DNA from: Incurvaria masculella
Lineage: Eukaryota > Arthropoda > Insecta > Lepidoptera > Incurvariidae
Assembly (NCBI GenBank): GCA_946894095.1
Contig: OX335652.1
Location: 14,097,001-14,161,000, forward strand
DNA length: 64,000 bases
Direction of reading: 5' to 3'
Shown here piece after piece: positions 1 to 9,553 of this stretch. The notes under the pieces are model-generated. The model ran no database searches and was not told the DNA's origin. It saw only the letters and a program-made list of their open reading frames with translations. Position numbers and translations under genes: made by a program. Position 1 is the first letter of the stretch. Every line of letters starts with the position of its first letter.

Positions 1-653
1 CTATTTTGTCAATTTTTCACTAAGGCTACCGTTATTTCAAATAATTTTATTTCACTCTTAAGTTGGTACCATACAAAAACGTTGCTAGAAAAAAATAAAT
101 TTAGTTTCTAAATATATTAAGTGTAAATGTTATTATGAACAGATTTAATCAAATTATTAAAAAACCAAAAAAGTAACGTAATAATTACTTTTTTGGGTAC
201 TAGGTTAATTGCAGTTCCGAGGGCATTTTGTAAACGTTGAAAGAACGCGATGCACGAAATATTATTTCAATGAAACTGAAAACATTATTCACAACGTTAT
301 TGTTCTACTCGTTAACATTTTCCGGCATTTTATGTAGCCACCAAGTAACACCTAGTGACACGATGCAATCTTTAGTATCGTGTTATGCTTTTGAAGTGCG
401 CTTAAAAGGAAATATTTGTCAACATGACGTCCATTCCAATGCATAATTATTTACAGCTTACGAATGAATTAATTGAATGAAAATACAATATATTTAGTCA
501 TAGGCTGAATGGGTCAATGGTCATGGGAACTTTTTATAGTTAGAATAGAAAAAAAAAGTTATACGTGTCTTATTAGCTCGGGTGCACGCAGAACAAAAAT
601 GTTCCCTGTTTTCTTTACTTTGATGCTGATACTGTAGGCACACAACACGTTTT
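1..653. other. AT-rich stretch without recognised gene
   Basis: No repeat family shared with the rest of the window is visible here. One short ORF (270-446) is listed separately. The rest is low-complexity A/T sequence with no coding signature. Confidence 0.5.
270..446 (+). CDS. Small ORF with signal-peptide-like start (58 aa, uncharacterised)
   Basis: From the ATG at 270 the frame reads MKLKTLFTTLLFYSLTFSGI and continues ...LCSHQV, a basic start followed by a hydrophobic core and a plausible signal-peptidase site near LCS-HQ. The remaining ~32 residues contain two further cysteines and end at TAA (444-446). I do not recognise the family. An ORF of this size is expected by chance in 64 kb of AT-rich DNA. 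The only support is the signal-peptide-like N-terminus and a proper ATG. It could be a small secreted peptide, a first coding exon, or noise. There is no visible TATA box or poly(A) arrangement to decide. Confidence 0.15.
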   Translation: MKLKTLFTTLLFYSLTFSGILCSHQVTPSDTMQSLVSCYAFEVRLKGNICQHDVHSNA

Positions 654-782
654 TTAATTTCAAAAGTGTTTCGTCACGATTGCGAGCTGTTCCATGGTAC
701 GAAATCCATGTAAAACCTCACCTACTAAATGGTAGGGGTACCAAACTGTAAGGGCTCGCGCGGGTTGGTACCATTGCATGTT
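654..782 (+). repeat. SINE family S, 5'/middle part, interrupted
   Basis: Carries the family landmarks found in complete copies: TTTCGTCACGA..GCGAGCTGT, CCATGTAAAAC, the CTACTAAATGGTAGGGG block and GGGTTGGTACCATTGCAT. The body stops at ~782 where LINE sequence begins. A tail of the same SINE family resumes at ~1133. Confidence 0.75.
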
Positions 783-1132
783 TTCTCATTCTCAGAGTGC
801 TCTTCGGAGCTGCATAACGCTGTCCCTCCGTCCCCTTTCTCCCACCGCACAACGCGGAACAGGCAGGGTATGCACCCATACACTGTTGACATTCCCAAAA
901 TGAGAACCCACCGATCCTCTAGATATTTTATCGATAGTGTCGGTAAACTATGGAATCGACTCCCTGCCGAAGTTTTTCCCCTAAAAACCTGGGGTCCTTC
1001 AAACATGGTGTGAAGAAGCACCTGGCCGGACGGCATGGTTTTCGCAGTCCCTGTGAAAGTCCGAAAGCCCATGGGCCTTTTTTGTGAGGTCCTGGCGTGA
1101 GCCATATGCCGCGCTTCACATAAAAAAAAACC
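783..1132 (+). mobile_element. LINE 3' end (C-terminal ORF remnant), family LINE-A, inside a SINE
   Basis: The frame encodes the end of a non-LTR reverse-transcriptase ORF: ...NRQGMHPYTVDIPK..RSSRYFIDSVGKLWNRLPAEVFP. The W-N-x-L-P motif near the C-terminus is typical of many LINE families. A frameshift near 980 moves the homologous tail (SFKHGVKKHLAGRHGFR) into another frame, so it is not functional. The element ends in CATATGCCGCGCTTCACAT plus an A-run at ~1124-1131. Homologous C-termini lie at 2683, 5690, 42405 and on the minus strand at 58968-59530. It is flanked on both sides by family S sequence, so it was inserted in, or recombined with, a SINE. The clade is not determined. Confidence 0.7.
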
Positions 1133-1192
1133 TTCTTGTGTTCTTGTGTCATGATAGAGGGTGTGGTATTAGCCATCCATGCCCAGTAACAT
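1133..1192 (+). repeat. SINE family S, 3' tail
   Basis: Contains TCATGATAGAGGGTGTGGTA, TTAGCCATCCATG and CCCAGTAACATAAAAAACA, the 3' tail shared by complete family S copies. Confidence 0.75.
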
Positions 1193-1930
1193 AAAAAACA
1201 TAACTACCGAAGAAATCGATATTTTTACATATTTCATAGGAAAACTTGAGTAATCTGAGAGAACAAACAGAAAACACCTAAATTATACCAACGAGTGCAC
1301 TACAGCAAAGTTATAGTCCAAGAGGTAAAGTGGTCCATGAACTTTATACTCCATCTCAGGTGCTGCTAGGAAAACTCTTTTATACCTCTTTTACAGCATA
1401 TCCAAGCTATATCTTTTACAGGTTTCCAACGATTATCTTAAATAAACATTTCTTCAATTGCAGCTACGGCATATATAGCTACGGGGTATAGTGACAGCTA
1501 CGAGAATCTAGCTGTGGAATCGATTTCTCAACAGAGCTGCAAATTCATCTACGGAAAACAAATAAATTTGATCCTTTAAGTAAAACAGAAACTCTTATCA
1601 TTTATTTATGACTAGATTTTGACGATAACCGTTGAACGATATCGGAAATAATTATTGTTTTTCCATAACATATTTTAAATCCCCTATTCACCGATATAAG
1701 ATTAGTAATGACATTTAGCCATCTCATATTTCATCATTGATATCATAATCTATAACATATTAAAATCACAGGTATCAATTTCCATGATTAATTACTGTTT
1801 CAGTTTTTTCGATGACTTTTGATGTAAACATATAAAACACTCGTATTCGTCAACAATGTACTTGTCTGCCGGTTCCATTACTTCTGGCAAAGAAGAACCG
1901 ACATGCAACTTTATCTGGTATGTCACTAAT
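1193..1930. other. No gene or recognised repeat
   Basis: AT-rich sequence. I see no coding frame, no inverted termini and no match to other parts of the window. Confidence 0.5.
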
Positions 1931-2224
1931 TTTTAGGGTTCCGTACCCAAAGGGTGATAACGGAACCCTATTACTAAGCTTCCGCTGTCCGTCCGTCCGT
2001 CCGTCCGTCCGTCCGTCTATACAGGGCCTTAATAGGTAGGCAGCTGAAATTTTTACAGAGTGTGTATTTATTTTGCCGCTATGACAACCAATAGACAACA
2101 TAAAAAAAAATATTAAAATTAAAGGGGGGCCCCATACATAAAACGTATTTTTTTGTGTTAAATCTTGTACGATGGTACGGAACCCTTTGTGTTCGAGTCC
2201 GACTCGCACTTGGCCGGTTTTTTT
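1931..2224 (-). repeat. Family P interspersed element, full length
   Basis: On the plus strand it runs from TTTTAGGGTTCCGTACCC through a CCGT array (~1985-2018), TAGGTAGGCAGCTGAAATTT, TTATTTTGCCGCTA and GGTACGGAACCC to GAGTCCGACTCGCAC and TTGGCCGGTTTTTTT. The element lacks matching terminal inverted repeats. Each end carries its own small palindrome (GTGCGAGTC/GACTCGCAC at one end, GGGTTCCGT..ACGGAACCC at the other). It is non-coding and non-autonomous. ORFs over it are artefacts. Confidence 0.85.
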
Positions 2225-2644
2225 ATGCTTACAAACTAGTTTAAAATTATTTATATATACTTCTACTCCCAAAGAACATTTCACAAGTGTCGACATCCCC
2301 TGTATTCTCTAGGTTTCCTCGTCACTCTATCCGTTCTTTGTCGTGTCGAAATAAAGTGCTGAATTATAAATAGCAGCGTAAAACCAGCGGAAGCGAGCCA
2401 TAGTTTTATGAATACTTCGTACTGGCTACAGTCGCGGTCGGCGAATAAAACAGACATGGTCTGTTGAGCGAGACTCTTGAATGTATCAAGCAAGGCTGCT
2501 AACTGCCAACACATTTTTTAGCGTTGTGAGAAAATGTTCTAGGACCATTAGCGCTGCGTTAACTATATGCATTGTCTTCAAGCTTGTACATATCCATGCC
2601 GCCTTTATTATATTGAATAAATTCAAAATCAAGGATCTTCAAAT
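2225..2644. other. Unassigned; minus-strand 77-codon frame only
   Basis: A minus-strand open frame (2281-2514) has a short hydrophobic stretch but no recognisable domain, start context or homologue in the window. I treat it as chance. Nothing else is visible. Confidence 0.4.
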
Positions 2645-2682
2645 TGGTTAATGTCCGTGTGGGGACACACGGACATTAACCA
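2645..2682. repeat. Perfect 17-bp inverted repeat (hairpin)
   Basis: Arms TGGTTAATGTCCGTGTG (2645-2661) and its exact reverse complement (2666-2682) are separated by GGGA. It lies immediately at the 5' edge of a truncated LINE fragment. Confidence 0.9.
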
Positions 2683-2845
2683 TTTTAACAGTCGCTCTAC
2701 GGGGAATAGGAAAGGAATACACCCATTCACTGTCGAAATTCCAAAACTAAAAGCCAAACGATCCTCTAGATCTTTTTTCTATAGAATAGTTAAACCATGG
2801 AATAAATTAAGAAATAGTATTCTGAAATTATGCACATTAAACTAA
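2683..2845 (+). mobile_element. LINE-A C-terminal fragment
   Basis: Encodes RSTGNRKGIHPFTVEIPK followed by ..KRSSRSFFYRIVKPWNKL, clearly homologous to the 783-1132 copy (NRQGMHPYTVDIPK..RSSR..WNRL). It diverges after WNKL and lacks the rest of the 3' end, so it is a truncated relic. The frame remains open over the homologous portion, upstream to ATG 2651, but the first ~12 residues come from the hairpin at 2645-2682. Confidence 0.65.
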
Positions 2846-3162
2846 TCAAGTATGAGCTACGTCTGTACGTTTTGATGCTTTTGACAACTTTAATATCCAT
2901 GATATAACCCTCTTAAAATAGGTTTAACAATATTCTAGCGCATATATTATGGATATAAGTTGAGTTATCAAAAAATAAATACGTACAGACGACTCTTAAA
3001 TGATTTATTAAATGTGCATATTTTCAGAACAAGATTCCTTAATTTAAGTTAGGAAACCGGCACGAGCCATTGTATGGAACTCGATCACCTTATTATCCTC
3101 TTAACTTAAAAAGTAATAAAAACCTAACAATCAATTTTAATTGAAAAAAAAATTATGCAACC
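2846..3162. other. No gene or recognised repeat
   Basis: AT-rich; nothing supportable. Confidence 0.5.
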
Positions 3163-3370
3163 TGACAAGGATGGCTAATACCACACAACTAACGTTATGA
3201 TATCAGCCCAATACACCACATTACCGAAGGAATAAGGTGCCATGCCGGGAAATTCCCTTTATGAGCACGGCTACACTGAATTGAATGGAAATCACGGATA
3301 ATTTTTCATTGCCGCCAATGCGATGCAATTTTCATCCAATGCGATGGTACCAACCCGGGCGTGCTTTAAC
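3163..3370 (-). repeat. SINE family S, 3' two-thirds
   Basis: Reverse complement of the family body: GGATGGCTAATACCACACAA at the tail side, then GGTGCCATGCC, GAGCACGGCTACA, and CCAATGCGATGGTACCAACC at the 5' side. The head is missing. An AATGCGATG motif appears twice (~3318 and ~3337), suggesting a short internal duplication. Confidence 0.75.
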
Positions 3371-3378
3371 CGATCATT

Positions 3379-3428
3379 ATTGGTTGGTTTGAGCGATCGA
3401 AAAACATCGATCGCTCAAACCAACCAAT
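3379..3428. repeat. Perfect 21-bp inverted repeat (hairpin), 8-nt loop
   Basis: Left arm 3379-3399 begins ATTGGTTGGTTTGAGCGATC. The right arm 3408-3428 is its exact reverse complement, and the loop is AAAAACAT. It lies a few bases from the truncated end of the SINE at 3163-3370. Confidence 0.95.
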
Positions 3429-5242
3429 TTTGTAATCTTCGTATATCTCAGAATCTATAACGAACAATACTACATGCACTCATTGGCTACGTGATATAAC
3501 CTTGCCAGGCCGGGTGTAAAACATCTTGCTGACAACTTTACGATTATGTCTTTCGCAGAGTACTGACTTGAAAGTGTAACGTTCAAATGGAACTAGAATA
3601 GATTCTTCGAAGGTGAGAAGTGTTTGGCGAAATAATTTGTGGCAGCTTTGTTATTGTGTAGTCCGAGGATTGTGTAATCATGCGGATGAAAGAGTGCAAG
3701 AGTCGCGTAGTGAACTGAAAACTTTTCATTGTGGTGTCAAAATTAAAAGCTCAAACTTTTTGGTCACATAATTGAATAAGCTTACACATTAAAACATTTA
3801 TATATTTGACTTTGTAGCGAAAATGCCCTCCTGGCAAGATTTCGGTGCTAGATGTCACGGCGCGCGCCTCCACTTCAAAATTTATCAAATCACATTGTTA
3901 TCTCACATTATATTGCTCTGTTACTGAAATAAACGTTATACACGGCTATAAGTTCTACTTTCTTAATCAGACAACATTTGGTTTCAGTCATTATAGCTAA
4001 TCTCAAGGACGAAGTATGTAAGCGTTGATTTATATGTTCGATTGTCCATGAAGATATGAAGTCTATGTATTGAACTTTACACCTTTTTGTACTATTTAAA
4101 ACTGTTTCACATTAGTTGTATTCACACATTATACTTACATTATAACAGATAATATAGTTACTGCCAATAAAAAACATTGCATCGTTTTGCCATTGTAACT
4201 AAAATAGTATTGAGTTGCTAGTTCAAGTGACACACAGTGACCGGTGTGGTATTAGCCATCCAGTTACATAACATAAAAGACACACAGGGCAGGGGTACAG
4301 ACAGCCACCAAAGGTTGGTTTGTGTTAGAAGCAGTTAAGTGATAATTCCACGAAATTCTAAATAAATGCATTTGAACATTGACGCGATGAAATATCCAAC
4401 CGAATGAACGTAGAAAAGGAACACGATTTATCATGCGTCCTGTGCGATTTCCCAACTCCCAAGTCGATACAGCCGAAATTAAACACGTTCCCAGAAAGCG
4501 TGTTTTCAATTTTAAACTAGCAAATTGTTACGGCTGGCAATATGTAAAACGGAAATAGAAGACATATGAACGCGAGCGGGGAGCGCAGAAAAAAGCGGAG
4601 AAAAAATGTGAAGTCGAAACATATGACCTCATTTGTCGGGGGACGCGTTAGAATAATTTATAATGTTCGATACTTCACACGTCTGTTACGGCTGTTGTGT
4701 ACGCCATAGATTAACGATTTTACACTTTCAAACGTTTTTTTTCTCTCTTTATGAAATGAATGAATAAATACAAGGGATGTTGATGGACAAATAGAAGTAA
4801 CTTAAGATCATAACCATAGATTGCATACATTACATTTGGATAGAATACCTTTCATTTGTAAGCCCATCAGTAAGTCCATTTATACGTTTTTAAAACATAA
4901 AAAAATTTGCTTGGTGATTAAATTTCATCTGCCTTGAACCATGCGCTGTAAGAAAATTAAACAAATATTCTCATCTGAAGTTGTAACGAGTATGCACAAA
5001 CTATTAAGTATTGATCGACTATAAACACCTTATACGTAATCAATTTTAAATATATTTAATGACACATATATATATGGTGATATTCAGAGGATAGCAGTGA
5101 TCGCATGCCTAACTAACTAAACATTACCACACTACTTACTATTAGAATTTATTGTTTAGTTAGGGTAGGTAGCAATCATAAGCTTTAGAGAAATGGCATA
5201 CGAGCATGAAAAAAAATTGATGCCTTTTTTTTAAACGAAAAC
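3429..5242. other. Gene-free stretch
   Basis: Apart from a SINE tail at 4241-4280, no coding or repeat signal is convincing. A CpG-containing patch at ~4556-4650 (GCGAGCGGGGAGCGCAG) is noted without interpretation. Confidence 0.4.
4241..4280 (+). repeat. SINE family S, isolated 3' tail
   Basis: CCGGTGTGGTATTAGCCATC followed by CAGTTACATAACATAAAA matches the extreme 3' end of family S only. It is severely 5'-truncated. Confidence 0.65.
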
Positions 5243-5311
5243 GTGCGCTTAGCTTACCAACGTGGAAACAAACAATATATACCCAATAACTGGCAGAACA
5301 TATATCTAAAG

Positions 5312-5476
5312 ATGTATGTAGCGGTTACTGTGTTTCTTATTACTAAAGTAGCTAGCTATGAGAGTGGCGTGTTTGTTATGGTTTTGAAATTTAATGATTT
5401 CGAAAGCAAACATCCCACGCCAGATGGCAAGGAAGCCGATTCCCCAGGCTCTAATGATGCCCGGGCGTCGATGTAA
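5312..5476 (+). CDS. Possible small secreted-type ORF or first coding exon (54 aa)
   Basis: The frame from the ATG at 5312 reads MYVAVTVFLITKVASYESG, signal-peptide-like, then GVFVMVLKFNDFES, then a polar P/D/G/S-rich stretch to a stop at 5474-5476. The G-x-F-x-[LM]-x-L-K-[FY] run right after a signal peptide resembles the mature N-terminus of Notch ligands (Delta/Serrate MNNL region). The cysteines that follow in those proteins are not in this exon. A GTAAAC sequence overlaps the stop codon and could be a splice donor. This is weak: an ORF of this length is common by chance, and I claim no function. Confidence 0.15.
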   Translation: MYVAVTVFLITKVASYESGVFVMVLKFNDFESKHPTPDGKEADSPGSNDARASM

Positions 5477-5633
5477 ACAGACGACAAGAATATTCCATCA
5501 ATGGGATGCGTTGGGGCAACGATCTAAAAATAGTTTATTATGAATGTGTTGGCTTATAACTTCTCTCAAAATTATCCTTATTATGTTTACACCTTTCTAT
5601 TTTCTCTCTCTATTTGTACTCTTCAGATTAAAG

Positions 5634-5689
5634 CGTGGCGCCCGTAGCTAAGCCGTTAACGCTGGTGGTCTCTTGTGTCGAAGGGCGCC
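5634..5689 (+). repeat. tRNA-like SINE head fragment (5' part)
   Basis: GGCGCCCGTAGCTAAGCCGT resembles a tRNA 5' half with an A box (TAGCTAAGCC-type) and ends near CGCCGGTTGG, where a B box would begin. It abuts LINE-A sequence at ~5690. Confidence 0.4.
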
Positions 5690-5905
5690 GGTTGGCGAAG
5701 AACCAACAGATCCTTTAGATCCTTTATCTATACGGTCGGTTAACTGTGGAATGCACTTCTTGCTGAGGTATTTTACCCAAAGTACAACCCAAATTCCTTC
5801 AAATATGGCCTGAAGAAGCAACTGACCGCTGGCGTGTGTAAGTTCGAAAGCTTACACGCGCTAGCGTGTGTGCCGTTGTTGCCGCGGTTGAAAAAAAAAA
5901 GATCC
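5690..5905 (+). mobile_element. LINE-A 3' fragment inserted within SINE material
   Basis: Homologous to 783-1132: AACAGATCCTTTAGATCCTT, GTGGAATGCACTTCTTGCTG, CCTTCAAATATGGCCTGAAG and a terminal A-run at ~5890-5900. Frames are broken. A near-perfect mini-hairpin at ~5834-5863 (GCGTGTGTAAG..CTTACACGCGC) replaces sequence present in the other copies. It is a pseudogenic LINE end. Confidence 0.6.
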
Positions 5906-6264
5906 ATAAGTGTGATCCATAACTTGCCATCTATGCCAGAGGTTATGGGTTCAAATCCCCGTCCTGTTTATAAACCATTTTTTTTCTGAGTTTGATAAAT
6001 GCATTTCGTTACGAATGCGAATTTTTCATGGTTTGAAATTCATATAAAACTGTAGGTAATAGCCAACCCGGGTTGGGACCATCACATTGGATGAAAAAAT
6101 GGCTAAAGCCGCAATAAAAATTGTCCGTGTTTTCCATCCAGTTTATTGTAGCCGTGCTCATAAAGGGAAGGTCCTGGCATGTCACCTATATCCTTCGGGA
6201 ATACGGTGTGTAAGCCCTAATTTCGCGACGGTGGGTTTAGCCATTAATTACCAGTTACATAAAC
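5906..6264 (+). repeat. SINE family S with tRNA-like B box
   Basis: GGTTATGGGTTCAAATCCCC contains a B-box-like GGTTCAAATCC. It is followed by the family body: TGCATTTCGTTACGAATGCG, GGTTGGGACCATCACATTGG, TGTTTTCCATCCAG, GGAAGGTCCTGGCATG, and a diverged tail ending CCAGTTACATAAAC. Confidence 0.8.
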
Positions 6265-6342
6265 AAATTAATACGTTCTGTTCGATAATCGTTTTCGCAT
6301 TTCAGGTCATGACGCATCTCATTAGCATAAAACAAAAAAATA

Positions 6343-6940
6343 TTAACAAAAAAAATAACCGACTTCAAAGAAAGAGCACTAAAAAGTAAAAAATAATTGC
6401 CATTTTTGAAGTTACGATTTTTGTTAGTTTTTGAGTCGGCTTGAGCCGGGCACGTGCTGCGCCAATCAAGAGAAACTTGGCTACCTTGGCTGACACCGAC
6501 TCAAAAAATAACAAAAATCGTAACTACAAAAATGGCAATTTTATTTTTTATTTTTAGTGCTTTTTCTTTGAAGTCAGTTATTTTTTTTGTTAATTTTTTT
6601 ATTTGTTTATTTTTAGTGAATCTGCAGTACACTTACTAATTTGTACACGTTTTTTCCAATAAAATAAGAATCACCGAAATCGGTTGGCGTTATATTGAGT
6701 TATTCGTCCATTTGTCGCGCACCTCTTAATACAAATTTAAGACTTATATGATTTTCTCATGGATATCATTCTCAGAACATAACCAAATTAAAATGGGACC
6801 CTTTGGGAAGCACTAGCTTTCATTTAAAAAAATAATCATCAAAATCGGTTCACCCAGGCAAAAGTTATGAGGTAGCAAACATAAAAAAAAACATACAGAC
6901 GAATTGAGAACCTCCTCCTTTTTTGAAGTCGGTTAAAAAA
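6343..6940. mobile_element. Nested fold-back element with AACCGACTTC / GAAGTCGGTT termini
   Basis: AACCGACTTCAAAG at 6357 and TTTTGAAGTCGGTTAAAAAA at 6921-6940 form inverted ends. Inside, a second copy of the end (CTTTGAAGTCAGTT, ~6567-6580) closes a fold-back with ~95-bp arms (6345-6439 and 6496-6591). The remainder (ATCACCGAAATCGGTTGGCG, AACCTCCTCCTTTTTTGAAG) is sequence I associate with a common lepidopteran non-autonomous DNA element. The ORFs over it are artefacts. Confidence 0.7.
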
Positions 6941-7663
6941 CAGTAATTTAACGAACATTATCAAAACACGAAATTAACGCAGAAGACTTTAGGGACAAGG
7001 GTTAACAAATTTTTAAAACGTTATTAAAATTTGCCAACCATAAAGGACTTATTAATTTGTAGGCACATATCGAGTGGAATCTCAATAGTATCGGGTCTTT
7101 TTTTCCCACAGTTATCGCTTCACCGTGCATGACTCAGAGCGGAGTCACGAAATTGTTTGAGAACACAGATACGCGACACAAAGTACCAGCAGGCAGCTAA
7201 CACACGAGATGGTATAGCAAGTAGTCGAGTATGGAAGGTGCTTCAGTAATTCGATACACAAGTGAGCAATGTTTACAAATACTTTATGAGGGAGAAGCGA
7301 CGACAAATACTCCCATTGTGTACGTCAACGACCCTCCGACTGTCTTGGGCCATGATTGAACACGAGAAAATTTGTTTTAAACCCACTCCAAAGGATGGTA
7401 AATATTTGATGGAGTTTTTGGTTGCGCTTTGCAGAAGCGGCTTTTTGCCAGTTCAATGTCGCCGTCTGCTAGAAGACGTCGAATTGTAAAATCAACAAGG
7501 AATGTTCGTATATTTGATTTATGGAGAAGGATCCTAGAGAGGAATTCATTAAAATGTGATTTAGGAATAGCTACTTAATTAAAGTATTTCGTTATGGAAA
7601 AGGCGACATTAACCAAAAAAACAAAAAGTGCCGATCATTTAATATAAGCGGCATTTATTTTGA
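6941..7663. other. No assigned gene; one open frame at 7262-7489
   Basis: The plus frame 7262-7489 (75 codons) contains no domain I can name and has no ATG start before residue 9. It may be chance or an old transposase relic. The rest is AT-rich. Confidence 0.35.
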
Positions 7664-8060
7664 GCGGCTCGTAGCCTAGTGACACGGGGACTGGCCTAGC
7701 GTACCAGTGGCCTGGGTTCAATTACGACATGCACCACTGTCTTTCTCTCTCAGAGTTTGATAAGTGCATTTCGTCACGAATGCGAGCTGTTCCATGGTTC
7801 GGAATCCATGTAAAACTGTAGGTCCCTTTCCCCTACTAGGTGGTAGGGTTTAAGCCCGCCCGGGTTGGTACCATCGCATTGGATGAAAAGATGGTCGAAG
7901 CGGCAATGAAAAAATGTCCGTGTTTTCCATCCACTTCAATGTAGCCGTGCTCATAAAGGGAAGGTCCTGGCATGGCACCTAACTCCTTCAGGAATGTGGT
8001 GTATTGGGCTAATATCATAACGGTTGTTGTGTGGTATTAGCCATCCAGGTCGCATAAAAA
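7664..8060 (+). repeat. SINE family S, near full length, tRNA-like head
   Basis: The head GGCTCGTAGCCTAGTGACAC has an A-box-like TAGCCTAGTG, and GGCCTGGGTTCAATTACG is a B-box relic. The body is complete: TTTCGTCACGAATGCGAGCT, CGGAATCCATGTAAAACTGT, CTAGGTGGTAGGGTTTAAGC, GGTTGGTACCATCGCATTGG, GTCCGTGTTTTCCATCC, GTGTGGTATTAGCCATCC, GCATAAAAATA. No ORF is involved. Confidence 0.85.
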
Positions 8061-8123
8061 TACATATTAGAAGTTATATTAGTTATTGTTGACAGTTTTC
8101 GTAGATTACTCAGTTAAAGTAAT

Positions 8124-8240
8124 TTTTAGGGTTCTGTACCCAAAGGGGGCCAACGGAACCCTATTACTAAGCCTCCGCTGTCCGCCCGTTCGTCCGTCTG
8201 TCACAGAGCTGTCATGAACCGTAATAGGTAGGCAGCTGAA
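8124..8240 (-). repeat. Family P element, truncated
   Basis: Has the TTTTTAGGGTTCTGTACCCA end, a short degenerate CCGT array and GTAATAGGTAGGCAGCTGAA, then stops in unrelated A/T sequence. The CCGGCC half is missing. Confidence 0.8.
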
Positions 8241-8582
8241 AAAATTTTTTTTCACTGATCAATTCAGATATTTGTAAAAAAACACAACCTACGGACATAG
8301 AATGAAGCTTTCTCAAGTGATAACATTGTTTACGGGTAGGGAACCTTTAGTACCTGGAAGACGATTTCACTATTTTAATGGCAGTCGCCATGCAAAATTA
8401 TGCCAATATACAAAGAATGAATTTCTTAAAATTTTCAAATCTTAGATTTCCTGTGACTTGACGACAGCCCTAAGTGTCTAAATTATCAATATTACTTACT
8501 TTCTCTAAGACTACACACATGGCTGAGAAACAAATTTTCCTATCCGAGCATGTGATACCAATATCCTACGTTCATCGAGCTG

Positions 8583-8720
8583 AAAATCCGTCGGGGGGAG
8601 AGATGACACGTGCGTTCGATCATTGCGCGCAGCAGTAGCGATGCGTCTGCGCAGGCGCCGCGCCCGCTTGCGACGTTGCCGCGTCGCGTCGTCGCTGAGC
8701 CGAGCGGTCTTTTTGATGGG
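8583..8720. promoter_or_regulatory. GC/CpG-rich patch with NRF1/ewg-type site
   Basis: A locally GC-rich, CpG-dense segment in AT-rich surroundings, including TGCGCAGGCGC (8648-8658), which fits the NRF1/erect-wing palindromic consensus, and repeated GCGTCGCGTCGTCG. It matches no repeat family here. It could be a CpG promoter on either strand or a GC-rich transposon part. No transcript evidence is available. Confidence 0.3.
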
Positions 8721-9076
8721 AAGATTTACGAACGCTGCGCCTGCGTCCTATAGAACTGATTAAACCCACATTGAGAACGTTTATAAGGTCTGTCGGCGTT
8801 TGGAAGATTTACTTTCATAGGCCGGATGCACTCACAAGGCGACACCAAGTTTCTTTCAGATGTTATTATAAAAATCTGTTTTTTTTTAGATTCAGTAACA
8901 TCAATACCAAAAACGACGAAAAACGTGTGTTATTTCTGAATTAGTATAGTGATATGTTTTATGGGAAAAAGTTGGAATTGTTTAAAAATAGAAATTAATC
9001 GTTATAGACATGTTGTTAAGTGAGAAATTTAAAAATCATATCGACCAAATTTTGTTGATTTTTTTTTAACTATAGC

Positions 9077-9372
9077 TAAAACCGGCCAAGTGCGAGTCGG
9101 GCTCGCACACGAAGGGTTCCGTACCATCGAACAAAATTTAACACAAAAAAATCATGTTTTTTTTATGGGGACCCCCTTTAATTCTTATTATTTTTAAATG
9201 TTACCTATTTATTGTTATAGCGGCAAAATAAATACACTCTCTGTAAACATTTCAGCTGCCTATCTATTAACGTTCATGAGATACAGCCCTGTGACAGACG
9301 GACGGACGGACGGACAGCGGAGGCTTAGCAATATGGTTCCGTTGGCACCTTTTGGGTACGGAACCCTAAAAA
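9077..9372 (+). repeat. Family P element, full length (cluster copy 1)
   Basis: AAACCGGCCAAGTGCGAGTC at the start, GGGTTCCGTACCATCG, TTGTTATAGCGGCAAAATAA, a short GGAC array (~9298-9316) and GGTACGGAACCCTAAAAA at the end. The open frame across it is fortuitous. Confidence 0.85.
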
Positions 9373-9553
9373 CCATCTAGGTGACCCCAAAAGGAGTCCC
9401 CCCCAAAAGTACTTACAAAAAAAACGAGAGGTGAGGTGTCGTGGGACACACGGTAGGTACCTTCCGCTATCTTTCGCTATATATTATTCGCACAGGTTTT
9501 TTCGCGAAATTTTAAAACTGATATAGGTAAGCCACACAATAACGCAATCCAGT

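Noticed and set aside
725..1105. 126-codon minus-strand ORF
   Set aside because: Antisense of the LINE-A C-terminal coding remnant.
1850..2296. 148-codon minus-strand ORF
   Set aside because: Almost entirely within a family P copy; frame open by chance, including the CCGT array.
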